Below the pieces are notes generated by a model. That model ran no database searches, was not told where the DNA came from, and saw nothing but the letters and a program-made list of their open reading frames with translations. A program made the translations under genes and the position numbers. DNA of 64,000 nucleotides, taken from Prevotella sp. (GTDB taxonomy: Bacteria > Bacteroidota > Bacteroidia > Bacteroidales > Bacteroidaceae). Below, piece by piece: positions 38,446-46,992 of the stretch. The stretch is taken from positions 1-64,000 of the forward strand of contig JAFRMM010000112.1 in the NCBI GenBank assembly GCA_017430675.1, read 5' to 3'. Numbering within the stretch: position 1 is the first letter of the stretch; each line of letters starts with the position of its first letter.

Positions 38446-40620
38446 TTAGTCACTGAAGGGCACGCGGTAGGTGCAGCCTTCCTTCCAGCGGGAACAGCCG
38501 TAGGCGGTCTTGCCCTTGATGATATGTCCTTGTCCACAGAGGGGACAGGGGGCGCCCTCGACAGGAGTGGAAGGCCCTTCGGCAGACTCAGGGGCCGTCT
38601 TCTTGCGGGTGGTTCTGGGTTTTGGGGCTGATTCTGCCTTGGGTGATTTGACTTTCTTGAGTTCCGCATCGGTGAGGACGGTGACACGGCGATTGCTGGT
38701 GTCGGCCATCACCTCGCTGACGATTTCCGAGACCTGTGCCTTGAGTTCCTCGATAAACTGCTGGGCATCGTATTTCTGATGCTCGATGTCACGCAGTTTC
38801 TTCTCCCAGATACCTGTCAGTTCACAACTCTTCAGGAGTTCCTCGCGGATGAGGTCGATGAGTTCGATGCCTGTCGGTGTAGCGATGAGACGTTTGCGGT
38901 CTCGCTTGATATAATGTCGCTTGAAGAGGGTCTCGATGATCGAGGCGCGTGACGACGGACGGCCGATGCCGTTCTCCTTCATGGCGGCGCGGAGGGTTTC
39001 GTCCTCCACGAACTTGCCCGCCGTCTCCATCGCCCGCAGCAGGGAGGCCTCATTATAATAAGGCGGGGGTGTCGTCCACTTCTCCGTGAGGGTGGGCTTG
39101 TGGTCGCCTGATTCGCCCTTCACGAAGGTGGGGAGGGTGCGTTCCTCATCATCTTTCTGCTCGTCATCTTCGGCCTTGGACTTATCCTTGCCCTGGACGA
39201 TGCGCCAGCCGGGATCGAGGATCTCCTTACCCGTCACCTTGAACTCGATGGCGGTAGCCTGACTAGGATTACTAGGATCACCTAGGTCCTCCCTAGGATT
39301 TCCTAGGACCTCGCCTAATACAGTCGTTGTTGAGAATTTGCAATCGGGCAGGAAGACGGCGATGAATCTTCTTGCCACGAGGTCGAATACCTTTTGTTCG
39401 GCATCCGTGAGGTTCTTGGGAATCACCCCTGTGGGGATGATGGCGTGGTGATCCGTCACCTTCGAAGTGTCGAACACGCGCTTCGACTTCTTCAGGGCCT
39501 TGCCACCGATGGGCTTGATGAACTCCGCGTAGGGCGCGACACCGCCAAATGTGGTCTGGTAGAGGCCATTGAGCGTCTGTGGACACTTGGGATAGATATC
39601 GTCGGAGAGGTATTGCGTATCTACACGGGGGTAGGTGGTGTATTTCTTCTCGTAGAGGCTCTGGATGAGGTTGAGTGTCATCTCTGCTGAGTAGGCGAAC
39701 TTACGGTTGCAATCCACCTGCAGCGAGGTGAGGTCGTAGAGTTGGGGGGGCTGTTCCTTACTCTCCTTCTTCTCCACCTTCGTCACCGTGAAGGGCTTGC
39801 CCTCGATGGTCGCGAAGGCCTTCTCACCCTCTTCTTTCGAAGTAAACTTCCCCTTGAACTCCGTTCGAGTTTGCTCACGCTCGGCAGCCTCCAAACCTGT
39901 TTGGGCCTGCTCTCGCTTACTCGCAACCTTAGTGGCCGTAAAGATGGTGTCGCGATATACCGTTGCCAGCACCCAGTAAGGCTCGGGCTTGAAGTTCTCG
40001 ATCTCCTTCTGGCGGTTCACGATGAGGGCGAGGGTAGGGGTCTGCACACGGCCGATGGAGAGCACCTGACGGTTCTGGCCGTATTTCAGCGTATAGAGGC
40101 GCGTGGCGTTCATGCCCAGGAGCCAGTCGCCGATGGCACGGGAGAGTCCTGCGAGGTAGAGCGGCTGGTAGTCGCCCTGGTCTTTCAACGAAGCAAAACC
40201 CTCGCGGATGGCCTCGTCAGTCATCGACGAGATCCAGAGGCGCTTCACGGGACAGGTGGCCTGTGCCTTCTGCATCACCCACCGCTGGATGAGTTCACCC
40301 TCCTGTCCGGCATCGCCACAGTTCACGATGCCGTCGGCCTTCTGCATCAGTTTCTCGATGATGGCAAACTGTTTCTTGATGCCGTTATCCTCGATGAGTT
40401 TGATACCGAAGCGCTGAGGGATCATGGGCAGTTGGGCAAGAGCCCACGGCTTCCATGCCTGCGTATAGTCGCCAGGCTCCTTCAGCGTACACAGGTGGCC
40501 GAAGGTCCACGTCACCTGATAGCCGTTGCCCTCCATATAGCCGTCATGGGAACTGTTGGCCCCCAGGATGCGTGCGATGTCACGCGCCACGCTCGGCTTC
40601 TCTGCGATGCAGACAATCAT
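38446..40620 (-). CDS. topB: DNA topoisomerase III
   Basis: 724 residues. Toprim MIVCIAEKPSVARDIA and NCGDAGQEGELI, catalytic Tyr in KYTTYPRVDTQYLS, GIGRPSSRASIIETL and a C-terminal zinc-like finger CPLCGQGHIIKGKTAYGCSR. It decatenates DNA by single-strand passage; accessory-type copies are common in Bacteroidota elements, but this one has backbone codon use. Two short repeat arrays are read in frame: residues near 232-256 (EQAQTGLEAAEREQTRTEF) and near 437-453 (GEVLGNPREDLGDPSNPSQ). Confidence 0.93.
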   Translation of the reverse strand: MIVCIAEKPSVARDIARILGANSSHDGYMEGNGYQVTWTFGHLCTLKEPGDYTQAWKPWALAQLPMIPQRFGIKLIEDNGIKKQFAIIEKLMQKADGIVNCGDAGQEGELIQRWVMQKAQATCPVKRLWISSMTDEAIREGFASLKDQGDYQPLYLAGLSRAIGDWLLGMNATRLYTLKYGQNRQVLSIGRVQTPTLALIVNRQKEIENFKPEPYWVLATVYRDTIFTATKVASKREQAQTGLEAAEREQTRTEFKGKFTSKEEGEKAFATIEGKPFTVTKVEKKESKEQPPQLYDLTSLQVDCNRKFAYSAEMTLNLIQSLYEKKYTTYPRVDTQYLSDDIYPKCPQTLNGLYQTTFGGVAPYAEFIKPIGGKALKKSKRVFDTSKVTDHHAIIPTGVIPKNLTDAEQKVFDLVARRFIAVFLPDCKFSTTTVLGEVLGNPREDLGDPSNPSQATAIEFKVTGKEILDPGWRIVQGKDKSKAEDDEQKDDEERTLPTFVKGESGDHKPTLTEKWTTPPPYYNEASLLRAMETAGKFVEDETLRAAMKENGIGRPSSRASIIETLFKRHYIKRDRKRLIATPTGIELIDLIREELLKSCELTGIWEKKLRDIEHQKYDAQQFIEELKAQVSEIVSEVMADTSNRRVTVLTDAELKKVKSPKAESAPKPRTTRKKTAPESAEGPSTPVEGAPCPLCGQGHIIKGKTAYGCSRWKEGCTYRVPFSD
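39263..39308. repeat. In-frame CTAGG word repeats in topB
   Basis: The word CTAGG starts at 39263, 39272, 39282, 39293 and 39303, spaced 9-11 bases. Several are the palindrome CCTAGG. Confidence 0.75.
39864..39924. repeat. In-frame palindromic repeat in topB
   Basis: CCAAAC ct GTTTGG (39891-39904) is the centre; GCAG/CTGC and CGAG/CTCG pairs continue outward. Read as AQTGLEAAEREQTR in the protein. Confidence 0.65.
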
Positions 40621-40635
40621 CTTTCCTTTATAGGA

Positions 40636-42387
40636 TTATCGGATGACAACCTTGCGGCCGTTGCGGATGTAGATGCCCTTGGTGGGATGATCCACGCGCT
40701 GGCCCTGCAGGTTGTAGATAAGGTCGTTGTCAGTGGTGTTTATACGAGTGGAGTGGATGGCGGTGGTGGTGTCGTCGCCGATGGCCATGGTCTGGCCTGT
40801 ATAACTGAGGATGCTCCATTGTGTCAGGTCGTCGGACTCGAAGTCGCCGTTGCCCACCATCTCGTCGGCAGTGCCTTTCTCCACGCAGGTCACATCGTCG
40901 AAGTAGATCTTGCCGCCAATCAGTCCGAAGACGAACTGCAGGATGTCGTGGTCGAAGGCGGCCTCAAACTCCCATGTGTATTCCTGGAAGTCTGATGTGA
41001 CGTTCTTGGCCTCCAGATACTGCACATCGTCGCTGTTACCCCACTGGTTACGGTTCGGACTGGTGCTCCAGATGGGCCAGAGGGCGCAGTCGCCGCCCTT
41101 GTCGGCCCTGATGGTGGCCTTCACCACGTAGGTCTTGCCCTTCACCATGGGCGTGAGCAGTGTGCAGTGCACCTGCTTGTCCCAGGAGTTGGTGCCTGCC
41201 GTGCCGTTGTCGATGACGAGCACGTGGTTGGGTCCCAGATCGTTGGCTATCACCTTAATGGTCTCAGTATGGGTCTCGCCCAGGAAGTCTGTATAGGAGA
41301 CAGTCACGCTGCCTTCTTTCTCAGCCGTGGCCTTGATGGTGTTGCCATCCAGTTCGAAGTCCGTGCTGCTGAAGGTGACCTCGTTCGTCAGATCCTCTTG
41401 ATGGCCGTCGGCGAACGTACCTTTGACGATAACCTTCTTGCTGCTGCCCACCCTGAGGGTGATGTTGTCAAGGTCCAATTGATTCAGCGTGAAGAAGCCC
41501 TTCAGGTTCTCTGGCAACTCATAGTCTGCGTCCTTCTTCGTGTCGCGTCCCATTACCTTCAGGGCCTCGAAGGCGTAGCGCTTGCCGAAGGTGCGATAGC
41601 CGGAGGCGGAGAAATGCCAGGGATCGACGCCGTTGCCAGGGATACCCTCTGCACTCACCACGTGCGAGGTAGGTACCGTGGCAGGCATCTTCGCCACTAC
41701 GGCATTATGGGCCGAGCAGCCACCACCCATCTCAGCATATTCCGTCTCACCCACGAACAGGGGCACGTCCTCAGCGTTCAGACCGAGGTCAGACAGCATA
41801 TTCTCGTAGATACCCTTTACCATCTTGGGCCAGTTGGGATCACCGTTGTTCGAACAACCCTGATGCAGCAGGATGCCCTTGATGACACCTACCTCCTGCG
41901 CCTTCTTGCCCATGTCCACCAGTCGCTGGTAGGGGTCGCTGCCGTAGGCCCTGATACGTTCTGCCTGCCAGCCATCGGCCTTGGCCAGAATACCAGCGAT
42001 CTTGTCAGGCATAAAGCCTTCGATGGCGATACCGCCGATGGCTACATCCACGACGCCCACCTTGACATTACTGGGCAGGGCTGCTACCATGGTACGTCCG
42101 AAATAGTCGGCCATGCCCAGTCCGCCCCAGGGACTGACGATCGGACATTCGGCCGTGTACCACTCGCCCAAGGTGCGCTTGGGCGACGTGAAGTCTGTCG
42201 TTGCCAACATCTGGAAGCGGGGATCGACATAGTTATCCACTTTCTCCCACTTGGCATTGCCCTCCATGTTGGACTGTCCGAAACAAAGATACACATAGAA
42301 ATTGGGGTCGGCCTCGGCCGAAGCCTCCTGTGGCTGGGCCAGCATGGCCAGTCCCAGCAAAGCGATGGTAAATATGTTCTTCTTCAT
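40636..42387 (-). CDS. Secreted SGNH-type carbohydrate acetylesterase with CBM-like domain
   Basis: 583 residues. Signal peptide TIALLGLAMLAQPQEASA; esterase domain (about 28-275) with LCFGQSNMEGN (Ser39), LLHQGCSNNGDP and DPWHFSASGYRTFG (Asp-His); a Big_2-like strand domain (about 285-365); a CBM4/9-like jelly roll (about 375-535); and a tail LQGQRVDHPTKGIYIRNGRK, a C-terminal form common in Prevotella exported proteins, possibly a type IX sorting signal. Removes acetyl groups from sialate or plant glycans. ATG 42387 follows the promoter. Confidence 0.83.
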   Translation of the reverse strand: MKKNIFTIALLGLAMLAQPQEASAEADPNFYVYLCFGQSNMEGNAKWEKVDNYVDPRFQMLATTDFTSPKRTLGEWYTAECPIVSPWGGLGMADYFGRTMVAALPSNVKVGVVDVAIGGIAIEGFMPDKIAGILAKADGWQAERIRAYGSDPYQRLVDMGKKAQEVGVIKGILLHQGCSNNGDPNWPKMVKGIYENMLSDLGLNAEDVPLFVGETEYAEMGGGCSAHNAVVAKMPATVPTSHVVSAEGIPGNGVDPWHFSASGYRTFGKRYAFEALKVMGRDTKKDADYELPENLKGFFTLNQLDLDNITLRVGSSKKVIVKGTFADGHQEDLTNEVTFSSTDFELDGNTIKATAEKEGSVTVSYTDFLGETHTETIKVIANDLGPNHVLVIDNGTAGTNSWDKQVHCTLLTPMVKGKTYVVKATIRADKGGDCALWPIWSTSPNRNQWGNSDDVQYLEAKNVTSDFQEYTWEFEAAFDHDILQFVFGLIGGKIYFDDVTCVEKGTADEMVGNGDFESDDLTQWSILSYTGQTMAIGDDTTTAIHSTRINTTDNDLIYNLQGQRVDHPTKGIYIRNGRKVVIR

Positions 42388-42395
42388 AACGGCTG

Positions 42396-42403
42396 CAAAG
42401 GTA
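42396..42403 (-). promoter_or_regulatory. Esterase promoter -7 box
   Basis: TACCTTTG on the minus strand then GCAGCC, mirrored by the GH97 promoter 45 bases away. Confidence 0.7.
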
Positions 42404-42447
42404 CGAATAATTCTTTTGAAAAGTAGCAAAATATGTGAAAAATGTTG

Positions 42448-42455
42448 TATCTTTG
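42448..42455 (+). promoter_or_regulatory. GH97 promoter -7 box
   Basis: TATCTTTG followed by GCAGCC... as CAGCC; 35 bases before ATG 42491. It excludes the longer frame from 42302. Confidence 0.7.
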
Positions 42456-42490
42456 CAGCCTGGAAGATACAACTAAAGACTCAGAGCGAG

Positions 42491-44443
42491 ATGAAAAGAC
42501 TGATTCTGACTATGTGCATCGGCCTGTGTGCCGTGCTGGCAAGGGGTGAGGACGTGAGTGTGGCTTCACCTGACGGGAAACTGAAGGTGGCTGTTGTTGA
42601 GCGTAATGGCCAAGTCTGTTATACAGTTGATTATGACGGAAAACTGGTGATCCAGGAGTCGGCCCTGGGACTCCAGGCCGATATCGGGGATTTCGAGAAC
42701 GGTCTGACGGTCAAGGCCGTGAGGACCAACAAGGTGGATCAGACCTACGACCTCACGCGCGCAAAGATATCTAAGGTGCACTATCAGGCCAACGAACTGC
42801 AGATTGACTGTCAGAATGCCGATGGGCAGATGATGACCATCACCTTCCAGGTGTCGGACAATAATATCGCCTACCGCTACACGCTGCCAGTACCCGCCAA
42901 CCAGCACAGGTGTGCCGTGATCAGGAGTGAGGGCAGCAGTTTCAACTTCATCGACGGCACTACTACTTTCCTCTGCCCGCAGATCGGCGGACAGACGGGA
43001 TGGAGCCGTACCAAACCGAGTTACGAGGAGGACTACAGACCTGACGAGCCGATGGCAAAGAAGTCGCACTTCGGCCTGGGCTACACGTTCCCGTGCCTGT
43101 TCAAGACCCCTGAAGCCTGGGTATTGGTGAGTGAGACGGGCGTGCGTGGCAACTACTGCGCCTCGCACCTGAGCGACTATCAGAGGGGCAGGGGCTATAC
43201 CATCGCCTTCCCTGATGCCACGGAGAACAACGGCTTTGGCAGTGAGTTCGCGGCCATCGCCCTGCCTGGCAGCACCCCCTGGCGAACCATCACGATAGGC
43301 TCGTCGCTGAAGCCCATTGTGGAGACGACGATCCCCTACGACGTGGTGGAGCCGCTCTATGAGGCCAGCGAGGACTATAAGCCCGGACGCTATACGTGGT
43401 CGTGGCTGGTGTGGCAGGACAACTCGTGTAACTACGACGACCAGGTGCTGTTTGTCGATCTTGCAGCCACGATGGGCTATGAGTATGTCTTGGTGGATGC
43501 CCTGTGGGATGAGCAGATAGGTCGCGAAAGGATGGCGGAACTGTCGAGGTATGCACAGTCAAAGGGTGTCTCGCTGATGCTGTGGTACAACTCCAACGGC
43601 TTTGCCAACGATGCCCCGCAGTCGCCCAAGAACTGCCTGAACACGGGTATGGCCCGTGACAGGGAGATGGCCTGGCTGAAGCAGGTCGGCATCAAGGGTA
43701 TCAAGGTGGACTTCTTCGGAGGCGACAAGCAGGAGACGATGCAACTCTATGAGGATATCCTCTATGATGCCAACCGTTATGGCATACAGGTGATATTCCA
43801 CGGCTGTACGCTGCCTCGCGGATGGGAGCGGATGTACCCCAACTACGTCAGCAGTGAGGCGGTGCTGGCCTCGGAGAATGTGTTCTTCTCCGACTACCAT
43901 GCCGTGAACGAGGCCCGCGAACTGACCATGCACCCGTTCTGCAGGAATGCCGTCGCCGCCATGGACTGGGGCGGAACGATCATGAACAAATATCTCTCAA
44001 GGGATAACAAGAGCCGTCACAGCCGTAAGACGAGTGATGTATTTGAGATCGCTGCTGCCATCGTCAACCAGACGAGCATTCAGTGCATCGCCATCTATCC
44101 CAATAACCTCACCGAACTGCCACAGGCGGAACTCGATCTGTTGAAGGAGATTCCCACCACATGGGATGAGACACGCCTCATCGACGGCTATCCGATGAAG
44201 TACGTGGTGCTGGCACGCCGTCATGGTCAGGAGTGGTGGATCGCCGGCCTGAATGCGGAGAAGGAACCCCTGAGACTGGCCCTCGACCTGCCGATGCTCG
44301 CAGGGAAGAGCGTCCGCTACTATACGGACGAGAAAGCGGATGGGACATCGGGGATGACATCCGCCATGCTCAAGGTGAACAAGCAGGGCAGGGCGGTGAT
44401 CACCATGCAGCCCAATGGTGGCATGCTCGTCATCGACAAATAA
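42491..44443 (+). CDS. GH97 family glycoside hydrolase (alpha-galactosidase type suspected)
   Basis: 650 residues. Signal LILTMCIGLCAVLARG, N-terminal beta-sandwich (DVSVASPDGKLKVAVVE), catalytic barrel (about 290-560: YTWSWLVWQDNS, YVLVDALWDEQIG) and C-terminal strands. GH97 contains inverting alpha-glucosidases (SusB) and retaining alpha-galactosidases. Here Asp407 stands in GIKVDFFGGDKQ, the place of the retaining enzymes' nucleophile, with Glu456 in YPNYVSSEAV as candidate acid/base. Calcium-type Glu residues are not verified. Divergent from the esterase gene, suggesting joint glycan use. Confidence 0.87.
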   Translation: MKRLILTMCIGLCAVLARGEDVSVASPDGKLKVAVVERNGQVCYTVDYDGKLVIQESALGLQADIGDFENGLTVKAVRTNKVDQTYDLTRAKISKVHYQANELQIDCQNADGQMMTITFQVSDNNIAYRYTLPVPANQHRCAVIRSEGSSFNFIDGTTTFLCPQIGGQTGWSRTKPSYEEDYRPDEPMAKKSHFGLGYTFPCLFKTPEAWVLVSETGVRGNYCASHLSDYQRGRGYTIAFPDATENNGFGSEFAAIALPGSTPWRTITIGSSLKPIVETTIPYDVVEPLYEASEDYKPGRYTWSWLVWQDNSCNYDDQVLFVDLAATMGYEYVLVDALWDEQIGRERMAELSRYAQSKGVSLMLWYNSNGFANDAPQSPKNCLNTGMARDREMAWLKQVGIKGIKVDFFGGDKQETMQLYEDILYDANRYGIQVIFHGCTLPRGWERMYPNYVSSEAVLASENVFFSDYHAVNEARELTMHPFCRNAVAAMDWGGTIMNKYLSRDNKSRHSRKTSDVFEIAAAIVNQTSIQCIAIYPNNLTELPQAELDLLKEIPTTWDETRLIDGYPMKYVVLARRHGQEWWIAGLNAEKEPLRLALDLPMLAGKSVRYYTDEKADGTSGMTSAMLKVNKQGRAVITMQPNGGMLVIDK

Positions 44444-44451
44444 AAAAAGTA

Positions 44452-44478
44452 AAGGAAGCAGTTTCTAACTGCTTCCTT
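44452..44478. terminator. Bidirectional terminator between GH97 and tRNA-Pro
   Basis: AAGGAAGCAGTT (44452-44463) pairs with AACTGCTTCCTT (44467-44478), T-rich on both strands. Confidence 0.85.
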
Positions 44479-44488
44479 CTTTTTGATG

Positions 44489-44561
44489 TCGGGATTACTG
44501 GACTCGAACCAGCGACCTCGCGCCCCCCAGACGTGTGCGCTACCAACTGCGCTAAATCCCG
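44489..44561 (-). tRNA. tRNA-Pro (anticodon GGG)
   Basis: 73 bases on the minus strand. Acceptor CGGGATT pairs with AATCCCG; D arm GCGC/GCGC; anticodon loop CTGGGGG gives GGG; T arm GCTGG TTCGAGT CCAGT; discriminator A. One A-C mispair lies in the anticodon stem (CACGT/GCGCG). No encoded CCA. Confidence 0.92.
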
Positions 44562-44605
44562 AACATTCTTGCTTGGCACCGACCTGTTTTTGTCGAATGC
44601 GGGTG

Positions 44606-44613
44606 CAAAGGTA
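44606..44613 (-). promoter_or_regulatory. tRNA-Pro promoter -7 box
   Basis: TACCTTTG on the minus strand followed by CACCCGC; the tRNA-Lys promoter has the same start. Confidence 0.65.
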
Positions 44614-44760
44614 CGTACTTTTTACGAAACCACCAAATTTTCCGCCAACTTTTTTTAAAATATGTGCTACACAAGTTGATGCAGACATCATCATTGCCTT
44701 TGTAGGAATTGACAACGATCACGGGGACGCTGTGACCCCCACCCTTCTGTATTTAGTTTT

Positions 44761-44874
44761 GGACAGTGGACAGTAATGGACAGTAAAATTACAAGACTTA
44801 TCACGCGTACCGCATGCGCGCGCAGTACCCGTGAGGCTTTTAAGGAAACTACTGTCCATTACTGTCCACTGTCC
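44761..44874 (-). repeat. Palindromic unit C with perfect 24-bp arms
   Basis: 44761-44784 is the exact reverse complement of 44851-44874. Arms and core are almost identical to unit B. On the minus strand a 63-codon frame begins at 44910 (MERTKIIRR), matching unit B's MERTRIIRR start. Confidence 0.85.
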
Positions 44875-44929
44875 ATTGAGAAGCCGTCTGATGATCTTCG
44901 TTCTTTCCATACCTGATATGATTTGGCGG

Positions 44930-44937
44930 CAAAGATA
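44930..44937 (-). promoter_or_regulatory. Promoter -7 box driving unit C
   Basis: TATCTTTG on the minus strand, 19 bases before the ATG at 44910; motif copy at 44974-44986 upstream. Confidence 0.6.
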
Positions 44938-44973
44938 CAAAATAAAACAATACGTTTGCCGGAAATCCCAGAG

Positions 44974-44986
44974 TCAGGATAAACCT
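44974..44986 (-). promoter_or_regulatory. Conserved 13-nt upstream motif, copy 2
   Basis: Minus strand AGGTTTATCCTGA, identical to copies 1 and 3. Confidence 0.65.
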
Positions 44987-45023
44987 AAAATTTGTGGTTG
45001 CCCCCCGCCCAACGGGCTGTGGC

Positions 45024-45103
45024 TTTCGGGAAATACTCAATGACTATTGCAAAATAGTCATTGAGTAATTTTCCTAAAGCATTGAGTAATTTTCATTTAA
45101 TAC
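45024..45103. repeat. Dispersed 80-nt repeat with hairpin, copy 2
   Basis: TCAATGACTAT (45037-45047) pairs with ATAGTCATTGA (45054-45064). Compared with copy 1 at 10265, both sides of one base pair changed together. Confidence 0.8.
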
Positions 45104-45143
45104 TTCTCGAAAAGTATCACTTGTTTGCCAGGGCCTGAAATAT

Positions 45144-45156
45144 AGGTTTATCCTGA
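45144..45156 (+). promoter_or_regulatory. Conserved 13-nt upstream motif, copy 3
   Basis: AGGTTTATCCTGA on the plus strand, 36 bases before the unit D promoter. Confidence 0.65.
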
Positions 45157-45192
45157 GTTTGGACTTTTGGGGAAATGAAAGAAAATAATTCG

Positions 45193-45200
45193 TATCTTTG
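45193..45200 (+). promoter_or_regulatory. Promoter -7 box driving unit D
   Basis: TATCTTTG followed by CAGCC, 18 bases before ATG 45219. Confidence 0.6.
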
Positions 45201-45218
45201 CAGCCAAATCAAAGAAGA

Positions 45219-45329
45219 ATGAACGATATGACGCATTTGACACATTTGACAAATTATTTCAAAGAATCCTCACGCGTATCGCGCACGCACGGTACGCGTG
45301 AGAAAGTACTATATGTGGCGAGTCCATAA
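45219..45329 (+). repeat. Palindromic unit D with a 36-codon frame
   Basis: Left arm of TTGACA words (MTHLTHLTN in the 36-codon frame), then CTCACGCGTATC (45269-45280) facing GGTACGCGTGAG (45291-45302), the core shared with units A-C. The frame ends at TAA 45329. In the +1 frame the text continues with IRAPVAIYEENPWLWDLL to a stop near 45391, so a decayed or frameshifted longer gene is possible. Confidence 0.6.
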
Positions 45330-45694
45330 GGGCTCCTGTTGCCATTTATGAGGAAAACCCATGGCTGTGGGATCTATTGTCGGATAATTAGAAAGCAATT
45401 CCTTGATGTGGATTGTGAACCCAAAAACGTGAGTCCTTTCGAAGTCATGCCATATTGCTTTTGCCTGTTCAGATGAACGTACCTCTCATGCTGATAGCCT
45501 CTTACGTTGATTAAGATAGTCCCTTGCAGTTGTTCGGATAATCCCTTATTAGTAGTACAAATAGTTTGTGCTTTTGGTATAAATGTTTTCTGAAAGTTCC
45601 AAATAATTTTGAGGAAAACTTGTGTGTTTAGTAAAAAAAGGATTAATTATCATAATTTTGAGGGGGCTTATTTTGTCAATCCGAATATTATGCT

Positions 45695-45702
45695 TACTTT
45701 TG
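45695..45702 (+). promoter_or_regulatory. aroA promoter -7 box
   Basis: TACTTTTG followed by CAATC, 26 bases before ATG 45729. Confidence 0.6.
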
Positions 45703-45728
45703 CAATCGTAATTGTGTAATGAATACGA

Positions 45729-46985
45729 ATGGAACAATATAGACTGACGGCACCCAGTAGGCTGGATGCCACTATCAATCTGCCGGCTTCGAAGAGCATA
45801 TCCAACCGTGCCCTGATCATCTACGCGCTCAGTGGAGGCAGGAACCTGCCCCAGAACCTCAGCGACTGCGACGATACCGAGGTGATTATCGAGGCCCTGC
45901 GCTATATGCCGAAAGAGATTAACATCAAGGCGGCAGGTACGGCTATGCGCTTCATGACCGCCTACCTCAGTGTGATGCGCGGCACCCATGTCCTGACGGG
46001 GACGGAGCGGATGAAGCACCGTCCGATAGGGATCCTGGTGGATGCGCTCAAGAAACTGGGGGCGGATATCGAATATGTGGGTGAGGCGGGCTATCCCCCT
46101 CTCAGGATCTCAGGAAAGATGCTTGAAGGCGGACTGCTGGAGATACCAGGCAACGTGAGTTCGCAGTATATCTCCGCCCTGCTGATGATCGGGCCGATGC
46201 TCAGGGAGGGCATGACGCTGAGGCTCCTGGATGACATCATCTCCAGACCCTATATAGACCTGACGCTGTGGACGATGAACGAGTTTGGCGCAGAGGCGGA
46301 ATGGACGTCGGCAGACACCATCAACGTGAAGCCAAAGCCGTATAAGGACCGCAGTTACTTCATCGAGAACGACTGGAGCGGTGCCAGTTACTGGTATGAG
46401 ATAGTGGCGCTGAGTGACGACCCGGAGTCGGAAATCAGACTGACAGGACTGATGGACGGTTCAAAGCAGGGTGACTCCATCACACGCTATATCTTCAGCC
46501 TGTTGGGCGTCAAGACGAAGTTCGACTCGAAGAAGGCTGGCGTCCCACAGACCGTAACACTGAAGAAGAACGGGCGCTGCGTGCCTCGTCTGGAGTACGA
46601 CTTCGTGAGTTGTCCTGACCTGGCGCAGACCTTCGTCGTGGTTTGTGCAGCGAAGAATATCCCGTTCCACTTCACAGGACTATCAACCCTGAAGATCAAG
46701 GAGACGGACCGTATCGAGGCCCTGAAGACGGAGATGCGGAAACTGGGTTATGTGCTGAAAGAAAAGAACGGCAGTGAACTGCTATGGGACGGTGAGCGCT
46801 GCGAGCCCTCGCCTGAACAGGGCATCGACACCTACGAGGACCATCGTATGGCCCTGGCCTTTGCGCCATACGTGCTGAGGCAAGACGGACTGTTGATCAA
46901 CAACCCCCACGTGGTGTCCAAGTCGTATCCGCATTTCTGGGACGACCTGCGCTTTGCTGGGTTTGGAGTAGAAAAGGTAAAATAA
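45729..46985 (+). CDS. aroA: 3-phosphoshikimate 1-carboxyvinyltransferase (EPSP synthase)
   Basis: 418 residues, two-domain repeat fold. NLPASKSISNRALIIYAL binds shikimate-3-phosphate, AAGTAMRFMTAYL is the short form of the NAGTAxR motif, and IKETDRIEALKTEMRKLG plus DTYEDHRMALAFA carry catalytic residues. Sixth step of aromatic amino-acid synthesis, on PEP. Shorter than E. coli AroA (427), normal for the phylum. Seven bases precede the next GTG start. Confidence 0.93.
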   Translation: MEQYRLTAPSRLDATINLPASKSISNRALIIYALSGGRNLPQNLSDCDDTEVIIEALRYMPKEINIKAAGTAMRFMTAYLSVMRGTHVLTGTERMKHRPIGILVDALKKLGADIEYVGEAGYPPLRISGKMLEGGLLEIPGNVSSQYISALLMIGPMLREGMTLRLLDDIISRPYIDLTLWTMNEFGAEAEWTSADTINVKPKPYKDRSYFIENDWSGASYWYEIVALSDDPESEIRLTGLMDGSKQGDSITRYIFSLLGVKTKFDSKKAGVPQTVTLKKNGRCVPRLEYDFVSCPDLAQTFVVVCAAKNIPFHFTGLSTLKIKETDRIEALKTEMRKLGYVLKEKNGSELLWDGERCEPSPEQGIDTYEDHRMALAFAPYVLRQDGLLINNPHVVSKSYPHFWDDLRFAGFGVEKVK

Positions 46986-46992
46986 TAAATAG

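Larger units (their letters stand above)
44562..45728. other. Repeat-filled intergenic region (about 1.2 kb)
   Basis: No conventional gene. In order: tRNA-Pro promoter, palindromic unit C (44761-44874), its minus-strand promoter (44930-44937), 13-nt motif, GC hairpin GCCCaaCGGGC near 45007-45017, 80-nt repeat (45024-45103), second 13-nt motif on the other strand (45144-45156), plus-strand promoter (45193-45200), unit D (45219-45329), then about 350 bases where I see nothing, and the aroA promoter. Confidence 0.7.

Noticed and set aside
39742..40995. A 417-codon plus-strand frame
   Set aside because: Antisense to topB and the esterase end; no motif.
41167..42426. A 419-codon plus-strand frame
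   Set aside because: Antisense to the esterase gene, which has a signal peptide, catalytic motifs and a promoter.
44233..44658. A plus-strand frame over the GH97 end, terminator and tRNA-Pro
   Set aside because: It crosses a tRNA gene on the other strand and overlaps a real coding frame.
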